A stretch of 64,000 nucleotides of DNA, taken from NCBI GenBank assembly GCA_029204225.1, contig MU832145.1:1-64000 (forward strand), read 5' to 3'. The notes under the pieces are model-generated. The model did no database searches. It was not told the origin of the DNA and worked only from the letters and a program-made list of their open reading frames with translations. Shown here piece after piece: positions 47,645-59,150 of the stretch (position 1 is the first letter of the stretch; every line of letters begins with the position of its first letter). Both the position numbers and the translations under genes were made by a program. The stretch is from Diphasiastrum complanatum. Lineage: Eukaryota; Streptophyta; Lycopodiopsida; Lycopodiales; Lycopodiaceae.

Positions 47645-49735
47645 ATGACCACTCCTCAGGGACCTGATCAACCCCCGGAGAGAGGCTTCGACAAACTTGA
47701 AACAGAAGCCTTAGCTTACAGTAAAACGGAAAGAACCTATGGAAATGGAAGAACAGGAACAGTTCGCCGAAGAACTCGACGAACTGGTTACCAAGGAGCA
47801 GTTTCTCCAGTTGGTAACAAAAGTGGATGAACTGAAGTTGGCATTAGCCAATTTCAAGTCCAGTGTGGACGACTCGTTCGTTGAACTCAAAAGCTTGATT
47901 TTGAGTTCTGCGAAAGGCAGCGTCCTCCACTTCTCAGTTATCCCCTTCCCCACTTCCATCAGTTTCGGGTGAGACTTTACGGTCTCACCCCAGTGTCTTT
48001 ACAGATTTAAAGCCTCCTACTTTTAATGGGGAAGAGAAGGATAGAAATGCAGACATTCTACAAACCTTCCTCAGCAAATGGAAGAACATTCATACTCTTA
48101 AACATACCCCTGACCATTTGCAAGCTATTGAGGCCAGTCTTTCCTCAGGGCCCATGGCCTATAAGTGGTGGTTAAATCTCCAGGAGACTGGGCAGACTCC
48201 CCGGTCATGGAAAGCTTTTGAAGAAGCCTTCCTAAGAGAATTCCTACTGAAAATGAACTTGATTGAGCTTCGCCCAGATCAGTCATGTCGAATTCTGAGA
48301 ACAGCATCTGTTTTGAATCCTTGACCATATTGACATTGTTGTTGAAGAGCAACGTATCATCAACATACAAGGTGATGATAATGAAGGATTGCAGCACTAA
48401 CTTTGAATAAACGTTGTAATCAGTAGTGCTTGGTTTAAATCCTTGTTCAATGAGGAATGTGTTGATCCTCTGAAACGAAGCTCTGGCAGACTGTTTCAAG
48501 CCTTACAGTGCTTTATGGAGTTTACAGACATGATTCTTCATGCCTTCCAGAACGTATCCTTCAGGCTGGATCATGTAGATATCAGAATAGTAATGCACAA
48601 GTCCCTCATCCAATATATCTCGCAATATCGAGAAGCAATTTTAAAGATTAAAAATATGGATGATTATCAGAAAATCAGGGGATTTGTCCGTGGCCTCAAA
48701 GATGAATATAAAGTAGAGGTCCAGAGAAACTCGCCTACTACCCTTGAGCAAGCTCTCAGATATGCTCAAATCTATGATGATTCAGTGGGTAGGAAGAGGG
48801 CGAGACAGCAGCCACTTTCTGAGCAGCCTCCTCAGAAAGACTTTCAATTTAAAAAGAAATTTTTAAAAAGAAAGAATCAAGATAAATTTATAAGTGAAGC
48901 TCCTCAGAAATGCCCTTCACTCATACAGCCCTTAAAACCAGATGATTTTGAGAAAGCCAAACAAGAACGTTTGTGCTTTGTGTGTATGGGCAAGGGACAC
49001 ACAGTCAGACAGTGTCCCAAGGGGCCTTTCACTAAAAAAGATAAGAAAGATAAGAAACAAGTTCATCTTGTTCAGACTGTAAGTTTTCCCAGTGACTCGG
49101 CAGCTTCCGAGATCAAAGTGTATCATGAAGATCATGAACACTGTTGCCAGCTGACCTCTACAATGCTAGCGAGACCCTTTAGCTTTGGGCTGCATGACCT
49201 AGTACGTATGCATGGGAAAGTTGGTAACCAGTCAGTAAGAGTTATGGTTGATGATGGGGCAACCCATAATTTCATCAACTACACCCTGGTTAAAAAGCTT
49301 AAACTACCAGAAGTACCTAGTCAGCATAGGTACATAGTTTCATTAGCTAAGGGTGAAGATAAAAAAATATGGGAAACTATGGTTAGTATTTTGAATCTTG
49401 GAATTCAGGGGTACCAAGATGAAATAAACTTTCAGATAATGCACCTGGATCGCACAGATATTGTTCTCGGGAGAGATTGGCTCTACAGTTTAGGACCTTC
49501 CCTCCACAGAAACTATCAGGAGAACACCCTCAGCTTTCAGCATAAAGGCCGAGAGATCCAGTTGCATGGGGAGCATGATGTTCCCAACAGTCCTATGGTC
49601 TGCAGTTCAGAGCTCTGTCAGTTAATTGAAGACGAAGACCATCAGGTATTTTTATGTGACTTTCAGTTTATTCCTGAAGTTTCTATTTCAAGTTCTATAA
49701 AGCAGAAAATCAGTAGTTTTTTGCTTCTTCTTAGA
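47645..49735 (+). pseudogene. Ty3-1 gag and protease
   Basis: Starts MTTPQGPDQPPERG, with a frameshift near 47735. The retrotransposon gag core is at 48005-48270 (KPPTFNGEEKDRNADILQTF, WKAFEEAFLREFL). It is interrupted by an antisense Copia RT piece (about 48271-48600) and resumes with QYISQYREAILKIKNMDDYQ and VRGLKDEYKVEVQRN. The zinc knuckle CFVCMGKGHTVRQC is at 48973-49015, and the aspartic protease VMVDDGATHNFIN at about 49240-49280, with VLGRDWLYSLGP. Coding continues to the inversion breakpoint near 49735. Confidence 0.85.
48271..48600 (-). pseudogene. Copia RT fragment inside Ty3-1 gag
   Basis: On the minus strand: IYMIQPEGYVLEGMKNHVCK, LKQSARASFQRINTFLIEQG, then TLYVDDTLLFNN (the Copia YVDD catalytic box) and FSEFDMTDLGEA. 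Both edges fall abruptly within Ty3 gag coding sequence. The RT is unrelated in sequence to the truncated Copia at 21-24 kb. Confidence 0.9.
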
Positions 49736-49852
49736 AGCAAAAGCATGCCCTAGGAAATCCTCCCTCTTGGAGAGATTAGCTCTCCTCATCTCCTCATGCA
49801 ACAAGAGACCATATACCTCTTCATAGGTAGGAATTTTGTCCCTCACAGATAT
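49735..49852 (-). pseudogene. Copia-3 gag, right flank of the Ty3-1 insertion, now inverted
   Basis: The minus strand reads ISVRDKIPTYEEVYGLLLHE followed by EMRRANLSKREDFLGHAF, the part of a UBN2 gag that should follow YRNFVMMIS at 47338. It sits next to the Ty3-1 3' LTR and the second ATATC copy. It ends at about 49735, where Ty3 protease-RT linker sequence of the opposite strand begins. Confidence 0.85.
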
Positions 49853-50210
49853 TGTAATAGATCCTAACACCACAGTAGGGCAAACACTGACTGATCCACC
49901 CAACCTTGCCTACCCCCTGATATAGAGTAAGCCCCTCCTAGCCCAGTGTGAGGACTGGTAGCATGCAACTGCCAAGTGTCGGCCACGTGTCACTGACGTG
50001 GCCGACTGCACATCGAGACCCAACTAGGGGCCCTATCCTGCTGACAGGGTCCCTAGATTGTGTTAGGCCCGCCATGGCTATGGACCGTGCTGGGGCACAC
50101 TACTCACACTGTCTAGCCCTGTTGGTCGTGTACGCTGGACACGACCCTGACTGTGGTATCTGACCTATCTGTGTTCTCTAGGGTTCGGCACTGGTCACGA
50201 GCTCGTAACA
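49853..50210 (-). repeat. 3' LTR of Ty3 element 1 (inverted)
   Basis: A 358-bp LTR with TG...CA ends (TGTTACGAGC to CTATTACA on the minus strand). It is preceded by the polypurine tract at 50211-50223 and followed by the 5-bp target copy. Confidence 0.88.
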
Positions 50211-50221
50211 CTCCCTCCCCC

Positions 50222-52855
50222 TTAAGAACCGTCTTGGTCCTCTAAGACAAAGTCTGGAAAAATCTTGCAAAGGACGCTGCCTCTTTCCCAAGTGGCATTC
50301 TCAACAGGCTGATCATTCCACTTAACCAGATATTCTCGGTATAGAGTATGACGAGTCTGCGTCTCTCTACTATCAAGAATCTCCTCTTGTTCATGTGGAG
50401 GTTGCTGAGAATCCAATGGGAGAACTAGAACACTGTCCCCTACCAGATTTTCTGATCTGGCTAAGGCTTTTCGTAACTGACTTACATGAAAAACTGGAAA
50501 AACCTTACTGCTGTGTGGGAGTTCTAGTTCATAGGTGACCTCGCCTAGTCTCCTACTGATAGTAAAGGGACCACAATACCTTGGAGACAACTTAGCACAC
50601 ACTCCTGATTTGAGGGTTTTAGAGTCAACTGGAACTCTCAAGTAGACTTTCTCACCAACGGAAAACTGCACATCCCGTCTGTGTGGATCTGCATAATGCC
50701 TGGCTCGATCCTGGGACTGCCTAATGCTACGCTTAGCATGTTCTATCATCTGGTTTAGGTCCTCTAAAAAGTTTCTGGCTGCTTCAACTTTTTCTTGTTT
50801 AAACCCTACAGCTGTGGGTGAGCGTGGCTGAAAACCATACATCAGCATAAATGGGCTGTATCCCGTAGCTGAATGTTTGGTACTGTTGTAAGCAAACTCT
50901 AATATTGAGAGATATTCCTCCCAATTAGTCTGCTTCTTGCTGACGTATGCACAAAGCATATCCTCCAGCACCTGATTTACCCTCTCTGTTTGACCGTCCG
51001 TATGTGGATGGTCGGTGGTACTCATATTAAGTTTAGTATGGAGATGATGGAATACTGCCCTCCAAAAATTCCCACTAAACTTACCGTCCCGGTCGCTGAC
51101 TATGCCGGAAGGTAGACCGAACAATTTAAATAGTCCGTCTACAAACAACCTCGCTAACTCTGGAGCTCTAACGGTTGTTTTGGTCGGAACGAAATGAGCC
51201 ATTTTGGTCAGACGGTCAACTGTGACCCATATAGCGTCATTACCCGAGTCTCTCCAGCGTTTTGAGCTGGACCTTGCCAGGTATAACTTTTTTCCTTCTC
51301 ACCATTCTTACTTCCATTTCGCAATCTGTCGTCGTATACTCGGACTCATCATCATCCTCAACGAAAGCTGCCGTATTCTTGGATGAACTGGCACCAGCCC
51401 CGGGAACTGGTTCTGGAGTCTGTAACTGTCTGCTCTGGACTGAGTTCCAGATAGTAGAGAAGAATGCATCATGCTGGCACTCCCCTCTCAAGGACTCGAG
51501 TTTTTCATTACGAATCTGAGTAAAACTCAGCTCGTTTATCATAGGCATTCTGCTAAGGGCATCTGCTACTGTATTAAATTTCCCCCGTCTATATCTGATA
51601 GACATATCAAACTTGCATCAACTCTGCCCAACGAGCTTTCCGACCTCTAAGCTCAGGTTGATTGCAAAGGTATCTGAGATTAACATGGTCTGTCAGGACC
51701 TCAAAGTTGGCACCATGCAAATAATGCCTCCAAGTCTTAAGGGCATGGACTATAGAAAAGAGTTTCTTTTCATAGGCACTGTACCTAGTATGAGCTGGCT
51801 CGAGTTTTTTACTCTCGAACGCAACTAGTCGTCCACTCCGAGTTAGCACAGCACCAACTACAAAGTCGCTAGTATCTGTTTCAACCACAAATGGCTGATT
51901 GGGGTCGACGACTTTTAGAACTGGTGCTGTAGCTAAGGCTGTTTTAAGAGCATCAAAGCTCTCCTGCTGTGCGGACTCCCAAATGAACTGTCATGGGAAC
52001 TACTATCTGAGCATATTCCTTGACAAATCATCTGTAATATCCCGCCAAACCAAGAAAGATCTGAAGTTCCAAAATATTCTGAGGTCTCAGCCAACTGAGT
52101 ATGGCTTTAACCTTATTCGGGTCCATCTTAATCCCATCTGACGAGATAATGTGACCCAAATATGCTACTTCTTCAACGAAGAATTCACATTTGGATTGTT
52201 TAGCATAAAGCTTATGCTTTGTGAGCAGTCGAAACACCTTTCTGAGGTGTTTTAGATGCTCCTTCCTCGTTTTGCTGTAGACGAGGATGCCATCTAAAAA
52301 TACGACTACAAACTTACCCAAGTATGGTCTGAGGACACTGTTCATCAAAGTCATAAAGGTAGCTGGAGCATTAGTGAGCCCAAATGGCATCACCTTAAAC
52401 TCATAATGACCATGACGAGTCCTAAAAGCTTTTTTCGAGACATCTTCCGACTTTATGCGGACTTGATGATATCCCGATCTGAGGTCTATTTTACTGAAAA
52501 ACTTAGCCCCGTCGAGTTGATCAAACAACTCGTCTGCCAAAGGCATAGGATATTTATTCTTAATTGTGACTTTATTGAGGGCTCTGTAATCTACGCAAAG
52601 ATGCATAGACCCCTCTTTCTTTTTCACCAATAGGACTGGTGAGGCCCATGGTGAACTACTGGTCTGAATTTGGCCTTTCCCAAGATAATCTGTTAACTGC
52701 CTAGTTATTTCTTCATCCTCGGTTCGGCTGACCCGATATGGAGGTTTAGAAACAGGTGCTGTACCTGGTACTAGGTTTATTACATGATCTACCTCTCTGC
52801 TAGGTGGTAAACCATTTGGCAAATCTTCTGGAAAAACATCTTTAAATTTAGACAA
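50222..52855 (-). pseudogene. Ty3-1 pol (RT, RNase H, integrase, chromodomain)
   Basis: RT starts [18 protein letters not shown], with [15 protein letters not shown] and, at the active site, [12 protein letters not shown]: the second Asp of the usual FLDD is Gly (codon 52291-52289). RNase H follows: METDTSDFVVGAVL-like, KLEPAHTRYSAYEKKLFSIV, with a frame change near 52000-51890. Then comes VADALSRM, a Glu/Asp-rich linker, and a deletion that removes the integrase HHCC finger and first catalytic Asp. The integrase core resumes at MAHFVPTKTT, SDRDGKFSGNFW, HTDGQTERVNQVLE. The chromodomain end is EYLVKWNDQPVENATWE. Confidence 0.88.
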
Positions 52856-52904
52856 TAAAGTTTAAGGTTGGTTTTTAGCATTGGCTGCATTTTATGATTG
52901 GGAA

Positions 52905-53320
52905 GTTATGGACTCGGCTCAATACATTCGCCGCGTCCATTTACATTTACAATTACTTTACTTTATGCATAAGCAGGCCTTGGGCCCTTTTTTATTCATT
53001 GGTGACATTCAGACTATATGGTTGGCCTTTGGCCTTATTATTCATTATTAGGCCATTTGGACATATTACTGGAGAGTGGGGGCCTTCTTGGAGGGCGCAC
53101 TATTATCCCTCCCAGTTGGGCCCTAGCCACTGGAAGCTTCCTTTTAGGGCTTCCTCTTGGCTATAAGTAGGGAAACTGTGTCATTTGTCATTCAGCTGAT
53201 GATATTGATCTCTCTCTTTAGCCTCCTTAATCTCTCTCTTTCCTGCTTTCTAGGGTTAAGTCTTGCTTATGTGATGCTTTCATAGCTTAATTCTAGATCA
53301 GCTGTGGCTCTATTCGTAAC
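52905..53320 (+). repeat. 5' LTR of Ty3 element 2
   Basis: Begins GTTATGGACTCGG and ends TATTCGTAAC, so its ends are GTTA...TAAC rather than TG...CA. TATAAGTAG at 53162-53170 is a plausible TATA box, with CT-rich sequence following. The PBS starts one base after the LTR end. Confidence 0.88.
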
Positions 53321-53321
53321 T

Positions 53322-53333
53322 TGGTATCAGAGC
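53322..53333 (+). promoter_or_regulatory. Primer-binding site of Ty3 element 2
   Basis: TGGTATCAGAGC, complementary to initiator tRNA-Met, one base after the 5' LTR. Confidence 0.9.
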
Positions 53334-53995
53334 ACTTTTCTGAGCACAATCTGAAATTTTTTCTTTGCTGCCTTGCCTTGCTCCTCCATCGCTGTTCCTA
53401 CAGCTCCATTACCGTTTTGACAGCCCTGTTCCATCGCTGCTCCTCCACTCCTTCCTGCCCAGCGTTCCCCCTGTTTTGTCCCCTCTTTTCTTTGCTGCCC
53501 AACGCTCCTCTTCCGTTCCATCGCTGTCCCTGCCTTCCGACCTATCACTTTTGTCTGATATTTTTCCAGTTTGCAGCCATCTTCCACAGTTAGTTCCCTG
53601 ACTGTCCAGCGCCCATCCTCATCCAAAAACTACCCAATTCCGACATCATTTGCTATTCCAAACAGCTAAAATTCTTCAACCTGTAAATCGCTGCCTTAGC
53701 ACTCCCAACTTGTCACTTTTGCCTTTTTTTTTCTCCAATTCCAGCCATCTTTTACAGCTTATCAAAAGGCTGTCGCGCGCTCATTCTCCACCACATTTTC
53801 AGGAATTCTGACTCCGTTTACTCTTTCAAATTCACATTGTATCCCTGGCTGTCCAGCGCATTTTTACAGCTTCTCCATTGTTCATTGCTGTCTGTTTTTT
53901 TTTCAGTTGTGATAATATTGGTCGTAATAGGCTAATTTGGGGTGACGACAAGAGTCCGCTCCCTCAAGTTTTCGTCTATTCCTTCCACTATCATT

Positions 53996-55250
53996 ATGGC
54001 ACATTCACCTACCCCGAGTGAAACTACTCAGGAAACCTTATCCGATCAGTTTCGTCGCATGGATGAGACCCTTTCTGGCCTCGTTCTTCGCTTCGATTCA
54101 GTTATGACCGGCTTTGCTACTATGCAGTCACAGATTGATTCTTTACAGCCTCATGGTCCTGGTAAAGCTCCTGTTTTTCCTACATTTGGGACTCCCCCTC
54201 CATTTGGATTTCCATCTTCTTTTGCTAGTCAGCCTGGTGGTGGACTGTTCATTCCATCTAACCCACCTCCTGGTTTCTTTCCTCGTCCCCCCCTTCCTGA
54301 GCCACACTTTGCTCGAGACTTTCGTGATAGGGTACAGCTTGCTACCTATTCCGGTTCCTCCGACGGGAACTTATTAGAGAATTCGTTTGCTAAGCTTGAC
54401 ACATATTTTCAGATTTACCCCAAGACTGATCCTCAGAAGATCCAGTTGGCTGCTTTACATTTAGATAGACGTGCCGCCACGTGGTGGCGAGTTTATAGAG
54501 TTGATCCTGATCAGGAAGGGCTCCATGTATGGCATACTTTTCGCCGTGACCTCCGCCATGCTATGATTGATCCTCAGTGGCTTGACCGCCAACGTGATAC
54601 ATTCCGTAGTCTCACTCAGACCAGTGATCTTGCTTCTTATACAGATCAGTTTATGGAGCTTTCTTATCTTTTAACAGATCTACAGCCCACTGAGCTTATT
54701 TCTCGTTACATTGCTGAGCTTCGTGGTGCTTTACGTTATGATGTTTCTTCCTTCCGTCCTACCACACTTGTTGAGGCGATGTCTCTTGCCAGACTTTACA
54801 GCATAAGTACTCTGACACCCTTCCTTCCCGCTTCTCCCGACCCCGTCCTTCTGCTTCATCTTTTCCCGCTACGTTCACCACTACACCGGCCCCTTCTGTT
54901 CCAGCTCTCTCCATTGCCCCTTCACCTCCTTGTCCTCCGACTCCTCGACCTGCTTTTGTCCGACGTTACACGTCTGCAGAGTTCACTGATCTTCAGCAGA
55001 AGCGTCTTTGCTTTCGTTGTAAGAGTCCTGACCATCTTGCCCGCAATTGCCGCCAGCCTCTCCCTACTACTACTGCTGTTTTTTACCATGAGGGCACTAC
55101 TCCAGATGATTCCGATATCTACATTCATATTTCTGATGAGCCTGACTTATCCTCTGAGCCTTCCCCTAATTTACTTCCTGCTACTTGCCATGCTCAGCTT
55201 GCCTATGCTACTTGGACAGGGCGTCCTGGTCCTCGCTGCATTCGGTTACG
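53996..55250 (+). pseudogene. Ty3-2 gag
   Basis: The ATG at 53996 (MAHSPTPSETTQETLSDQF) is followed by a Pro/Gly/Phe-rich stretch and the gag core (ATYSGSSDGNLLENSFAKLD, AATWWRVYRVD, LASYTDQFMELSYLL, ISRYIAELRGALRYDV). After the core (about 54,815) the frame slips. The zinc knuckle CFRCKSPDHLARNC at 55015-55055 is in the protease-RT frame. The 650-bp leader 53334-53995 is CT-rich with repeated CATCGCTG words and has no ORF of interest. Confidence 0.88.
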
Positions 55251-55251
55251 T

Positions 55252-56652
55252 GTGCGTATTACAGGTCGAGAGTATATTGCTTTAGTTGATACTGGTAGCA
55301 CTCATTCTTTTATTAGCAGTTATATCACTAGTCAGATCCGTGCTTCACCTGTTCCTGCTTCCCAGCCTCTCACAGTTGAGGTTGCCAGTTCTCATTCTTT
55401 TCCTAGTTCTCAGATGTTTCAGCGTTTACCATACCGCATTGGAGATTTCTTTGGACAGGCAGATCTTTACATTATCCCTATGGAGCGTTATGATCTTATC
55501 CTTGGTGCTGATTGGTTTGCATCTCTTGGAGCCGTTACACTGGACTTGACACAGCAGACATTGACATTTGTACATGATGCAGTTACACACTCACTTGTGG
55601 GCATTGATTCTCAGGGAGACTTCCAGTTGATTACTGGGAAGCAGTTTATTCGCAGCCTGCCGAAGGCTCATTGTGCTGCCTTATTATGTGTTCAGCGGGC
55701 AGTACCAGTTCGTCCAGTTTCTACACTAGCAGCTGTTCCTCAGGTGATTTCTGACTTATTACATCAGTATGCTTTTGTCTTTTCAGAACCTACGACGCTA
55801 CCACCATTACGTGACGTGAACCATCATATTGATTTGCGTCCTGGTTCTGCTCCTCCCTCCCGTCCCCCTTATCGTATGTCTCGGTCTGAGCGTGATGAGC
55901 TTGAGCTCCATATTACTGCCTTGTTAGATCAGGGTCTCATTGTTCCTAGTCACAGCCCTTTTGGTGCTCCTGTTCTCCTTATTAATAAGAAAGATGGTAC
56001 CAAACGCCTTTGTATTGATTACCGTGCTTTAAATAAGTTGACTATTTGTAATCAGTACCCTATTCCACACATGGATGACCTCTTTGACCAGCTCGGTACC
56101 TCTAAAATCTTTTCCAAGATAGACCTTCGTTCTGGATATTACCAAATCAGGATGCACCCTTCTGACGAACATAAGAATACTTTCCGTACTCATCTTGGTT
56201 TATATGAATTTTGTGTGCTTTCTTTTGGTGTTACTAATGGCCCTCCTACGTTCCAGAATGTGATGAATAACGTCTTACGTCCGCTTCTTGGTCATTGTGT
56301 CTTGGTTTATTTTGATGATATTCTTATTTTTAGTCAGTCTCTTGCTGAGCATGTTGCCCATCTTTCCTCGGTTTTTCAGTTACTTGTACACCACCAGTTA
56401 TTTGCTAAGTTGTCTAAATGTTCTTTTGCTGTTTCTGAGATCGAGTTTCTTGGTTTTCTTATTTGTAATGGTCACATTCGTCTGGACCCTCATAAGGTTC
56501 AGGCCATCCAGGATTGGCCTATACCTACTGATATTCATCATGTTCGTATGTTTCTTGGGTTAGCCACTCACCTTCGTCGTCCAGTTCCTCATTTTGCCAC
56601 TATCACAACTCCTCTTCATGCACTTTTGAAGATGTCTAGTACTTTTCTGTAG
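55252..56652 (+). pseudogene. Ty3-2 protease and reverse transcriptase
   Basis: Aspartic protease LVDTGSTHSFISS, then [61 protein letters not shown] (catalytic Asp), LSFGVTNGPPTFQNVMN, LVYFDDILIFSQS (intact catalytic pair) and FLGFLICNGHIRLDP. TAG at 56650-56652 interrupts the thumb/connection (after SSTFL); downstream sequence continues in the same frame as RNase H. Confidence 0.9.
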
Positions 56653-58637
56653 ACTCCTGATTGTCAGACAGCGTTTGATACTCTTCGTCGTGCTGTTGTT
56701 GATGCTGCCGTTATGTGTTTACCACAGTTTGATCATAAGTTTCTTGTTGAGACTGATGCTAGTAATGTTGGTTTGGGTGCTTTACTTCGCCAGTCACAAT
56801 GTATTATTGCTTATGAGTCGCGTCGTCTTTGCTCTTATGAGCAACGTTATTCTGTGCATGAGAAAGAGCTTCTTGCTATTATCTATGCTCTTAAGAAGTG
56901 GCGTCATTATCTGTATCGAGTCCCATTTGACATCATTACTGATCACCAGTCTTTACGTTATCTGTTTTCCCAACGTGACCTTAGTGATCGTCAATTTCGT
57001 TGGTTGCAGTTTTTACAGTCTTTTAATTTCTCCATATTGTATCGTCCTGGTCGTGCTAACACTGCTGCTGATGCATTATCTCGTCTTCTAGCTTTGTTAA
57101 ATACACTCGTTTCTACTATTCCTCCATGGTTTGATGCCCTACCTGCAGCATACCTTACATGTTCTGATTTTCGTGATGTTTATAGTTCTGCCCCACCTGT
57201 TTCGTCCAGTCCTCATCAGGTTTACTCCATTATTGACAATCGTCTTTATCATTATGATTCTCTTTGTATCCCTAGTTCTTTGGGTATCCGTTCCCAATTG
57301 TTATCGGATGCTCATTCCTCTCCTGTTGGGGGTCACTTTGGTTTTCAGAAGTCTTATGCTCGTCTCAAAGACCATTTTTATTGGCCCTCTCTTCGATCTG
57401 AGCTTGCTGTGCTTATTCGTACCTGCCCTTTCTGTCTTCGTAATAAGTACTCCCGTTCTAAATCTGCTGGTTTGCTCCAGAGTTGGCCTATTCCTCATCG
57501 CCAGTGGACTGATATATCTATGGACTTTATCCTTGGCCTTCCCCATACCCAGCGTGGTCACGATTCATGTATGGTGGTAGTTGACAGGTTCTCAAAACAG
57601 GCACATTTTATCCCAGTTCGCAGTACTATCACAGCAGAGCAGTGTGCACGTCTGTTCTTATCAAAGATTTTTCGCCTGCATGGATTTCCTCGTACTATCC
57701 TTTCTGATCGAGATAGTAAGTTTACATCTATATTCTGGACAGAGCTTATGCGTATTTTGGATGTTCAGCTTTTTATGGGTTTCTGCTTATCATTCTACTT
57801 CTGATGGGCAGTCCTGAGGTCCTTAACAGGATCCTTGAGGATTATTTACGCCATTTTGCTACTCCTTCAGGGAAGGATTGGGATCAGCATTTATGTTTAG
57901 CAGAGCATAGCTATAATAGCTCTGTTAGTACCAGCACAGGTGTCTCTCCATTTTTATTATCTCATGGCTATGCACCTCTTTTACCTGGCATTCCTCTTCC
58001 TCCTGAGGATATACCTGTTACACTTGCATCTTTTCTATCAGGTGCTCGAGAGCTTATTACTCGGGCCAGTTCTCATTTACAGCATGTTCAGCAGCGTTAT
58101 CAGACCTCAGTTGATCGTCACCGCCGCCATGTTGAGTTTCAGCTTGGAGATATGGTTTTTCTACGCTTACGGTTTGCACGTCATCATTTTGTCCAGGGCC
58201 ATGCTTCTACTGAGAAGCTTGCACCACGTTATTATGGGCCTTATCGCATTGTGGAGGTTCTTAGTCTAGTTACATATCGCTTACAGCTTCCTGCTTCCAC
58301 ACGCGCCTATGATGTATTCCATGTCAGTTTATTACGTGCTGCTATCGAGGATGACGCTCCTTGTGATTCTGAGTTTCCTACTGCTCCAGAGTTATTTCCA
58401 TTTTTACCTGCTGCTATATTACAGGTCCGTCTATACCATAGTCGACGCCGCCGGCAGATTCAGTTTTTGGTCCAGTGGGATGGTCGTCCTATTGAGGAGG
58501 CCACATGGGAGCCTATTGATGTGTTTTATCATACACCATTACTTGCGGATCAGGCTCGTGCTCTTGCTGCACTTGTTGATTCCTCTACATCAGATGTTCC
58601 TCTAGCTGTTGATGCACCAGGGCTTGCTGCTACTTGA
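56653..58637 (+). pseudogene. Ty3-2 RNase H, integrase and chromodomain
   Basis: RNase H FLVETDASNVGLGALL, SVHEKELLAIIYALKKWRHY, FDIITDHQSLRYLF, NTAADALSRL. Integrase zinc finger HSSPVGGHFG ... CPFCLRNK, then MDFILGLPHTQRGHD (Asp), LSDRDSKFTSIFW (Asp). Two one-base shifts at 57780-57815 lie just before EVLNRILEDYLRHF (Glu region). The C-terminal part has PRYYGPYRIVEVLSLVTYRL and a chromodomain-like end QIQFLVQWDGRPIEEATWEP. Stop at 58635. Confidence 0.9.
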
Positions 58638-58684
58638 TCCGGTTATCTTTTCGGCAGTTGGGTCTTTTTTTTGTGTCGGGGAGA

Positions 58685-59150
58685 GTTATGGACTCGGCTC
58701 ATTACATTCGCCGCGTCCATTTACATTTACAGTTACTTTACTTTATGCATAAGACATTCGCCGCGTCCATTTACATGTACAGTTACTTTACTTTATGCAT
58801 AAGCAGGCCTTGGGCCCTTTTTTATTCATTAGTGACATTCAGACTATATGGTTGGCCTTTGGCCTTATTATTCACTATTAGGCCATTTGGACATATTACT
58901 GGAGAGTGGGGGGCCTTCTTGGAGGGCGCACTATTATCCCTCCCGTTGGGCCCTAGCCACTGGAAGCTTCCTTTTAGGGCTTCCTCTTGGCTATAAGTAG
59001 GGAAACTGTGTCATTTGTCATTCAGCTGATGATATTGATCTCTCTTTTTAGCCTCCTTAATCTCTCTCTTTCCTGCTTTCTAGGGTTAAGTCTTGCTTAT
59101 GTGATGCTTTCATAGCTTAATTCTAGATCAGCTGTGGCTCTATTCGTAAC
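58685..59150 (+). repeat. 3' LTR of Ty3 element 2 with 50-bp tandem duplication
   Basis: Same ends as the 5' LTR. A 50-bp unit starting ACATTCGCCGCGTCC occurs twice in tandem (58704-58753 and 58754-58803, one difference) but only once in the 5' LTR. TATAAGTAG is at 58992-59000. Confidence 0.93.

Larger units (their letters stand above)
47339..52858. mobile_element. Ty3 element 1, with pol and 3' LTR inverted
   Basis: Plus strand: LTR (47339 to about 47531 matched), gag and protease up to about 49735. Minus strand: Copia-3 gag flank (49846-49735), ATATC target copy (plus strand GATAT at 49848-49852), full LTR (50210-49853, beginning TGTTAC and ending TTACA), polypurine tract AAGGGGGAGGGAG, and pol (52855-50222). 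Reading the block 49735-52858 backwards restores the normal order, so one inversion explains the structure. The element is dead: gag carries a foreign insert and RT and integrase are damaged. Confidence 0.85.
52905..59150 (+). mobile_element. Ty3 element 2 (chromovirus-like), full length, defective
   Basis: LTRs at 52905-53320 (416 bp) and 58685-59150 (466 bp), PBS TGGTATCAGAGC at 53322-53333, gag, protease, RT, RNase H, integrase and chromodomain in one orientation, and a purine-rich GGGGAGA before the 3' LTR. The 3' LTR is longer because of a 50-bp tandem duplication; otherwise the LTRs are nearly identical, so insertion was recent. Coding has one frameshift in gag, one nonsense codon in RT and two single-base shifts in integrase. 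The flanks (ATTGGGAA left, TGTGGAGAAA right) show no target duplication. Confidence 0.93.

Noticed and set aside
47339-50210. A complete small Ty3 element between two LTRs
   Set aside because: The two LTRs are inverted relative to each other and pol lies outside them; the inversion model fits all parts better.
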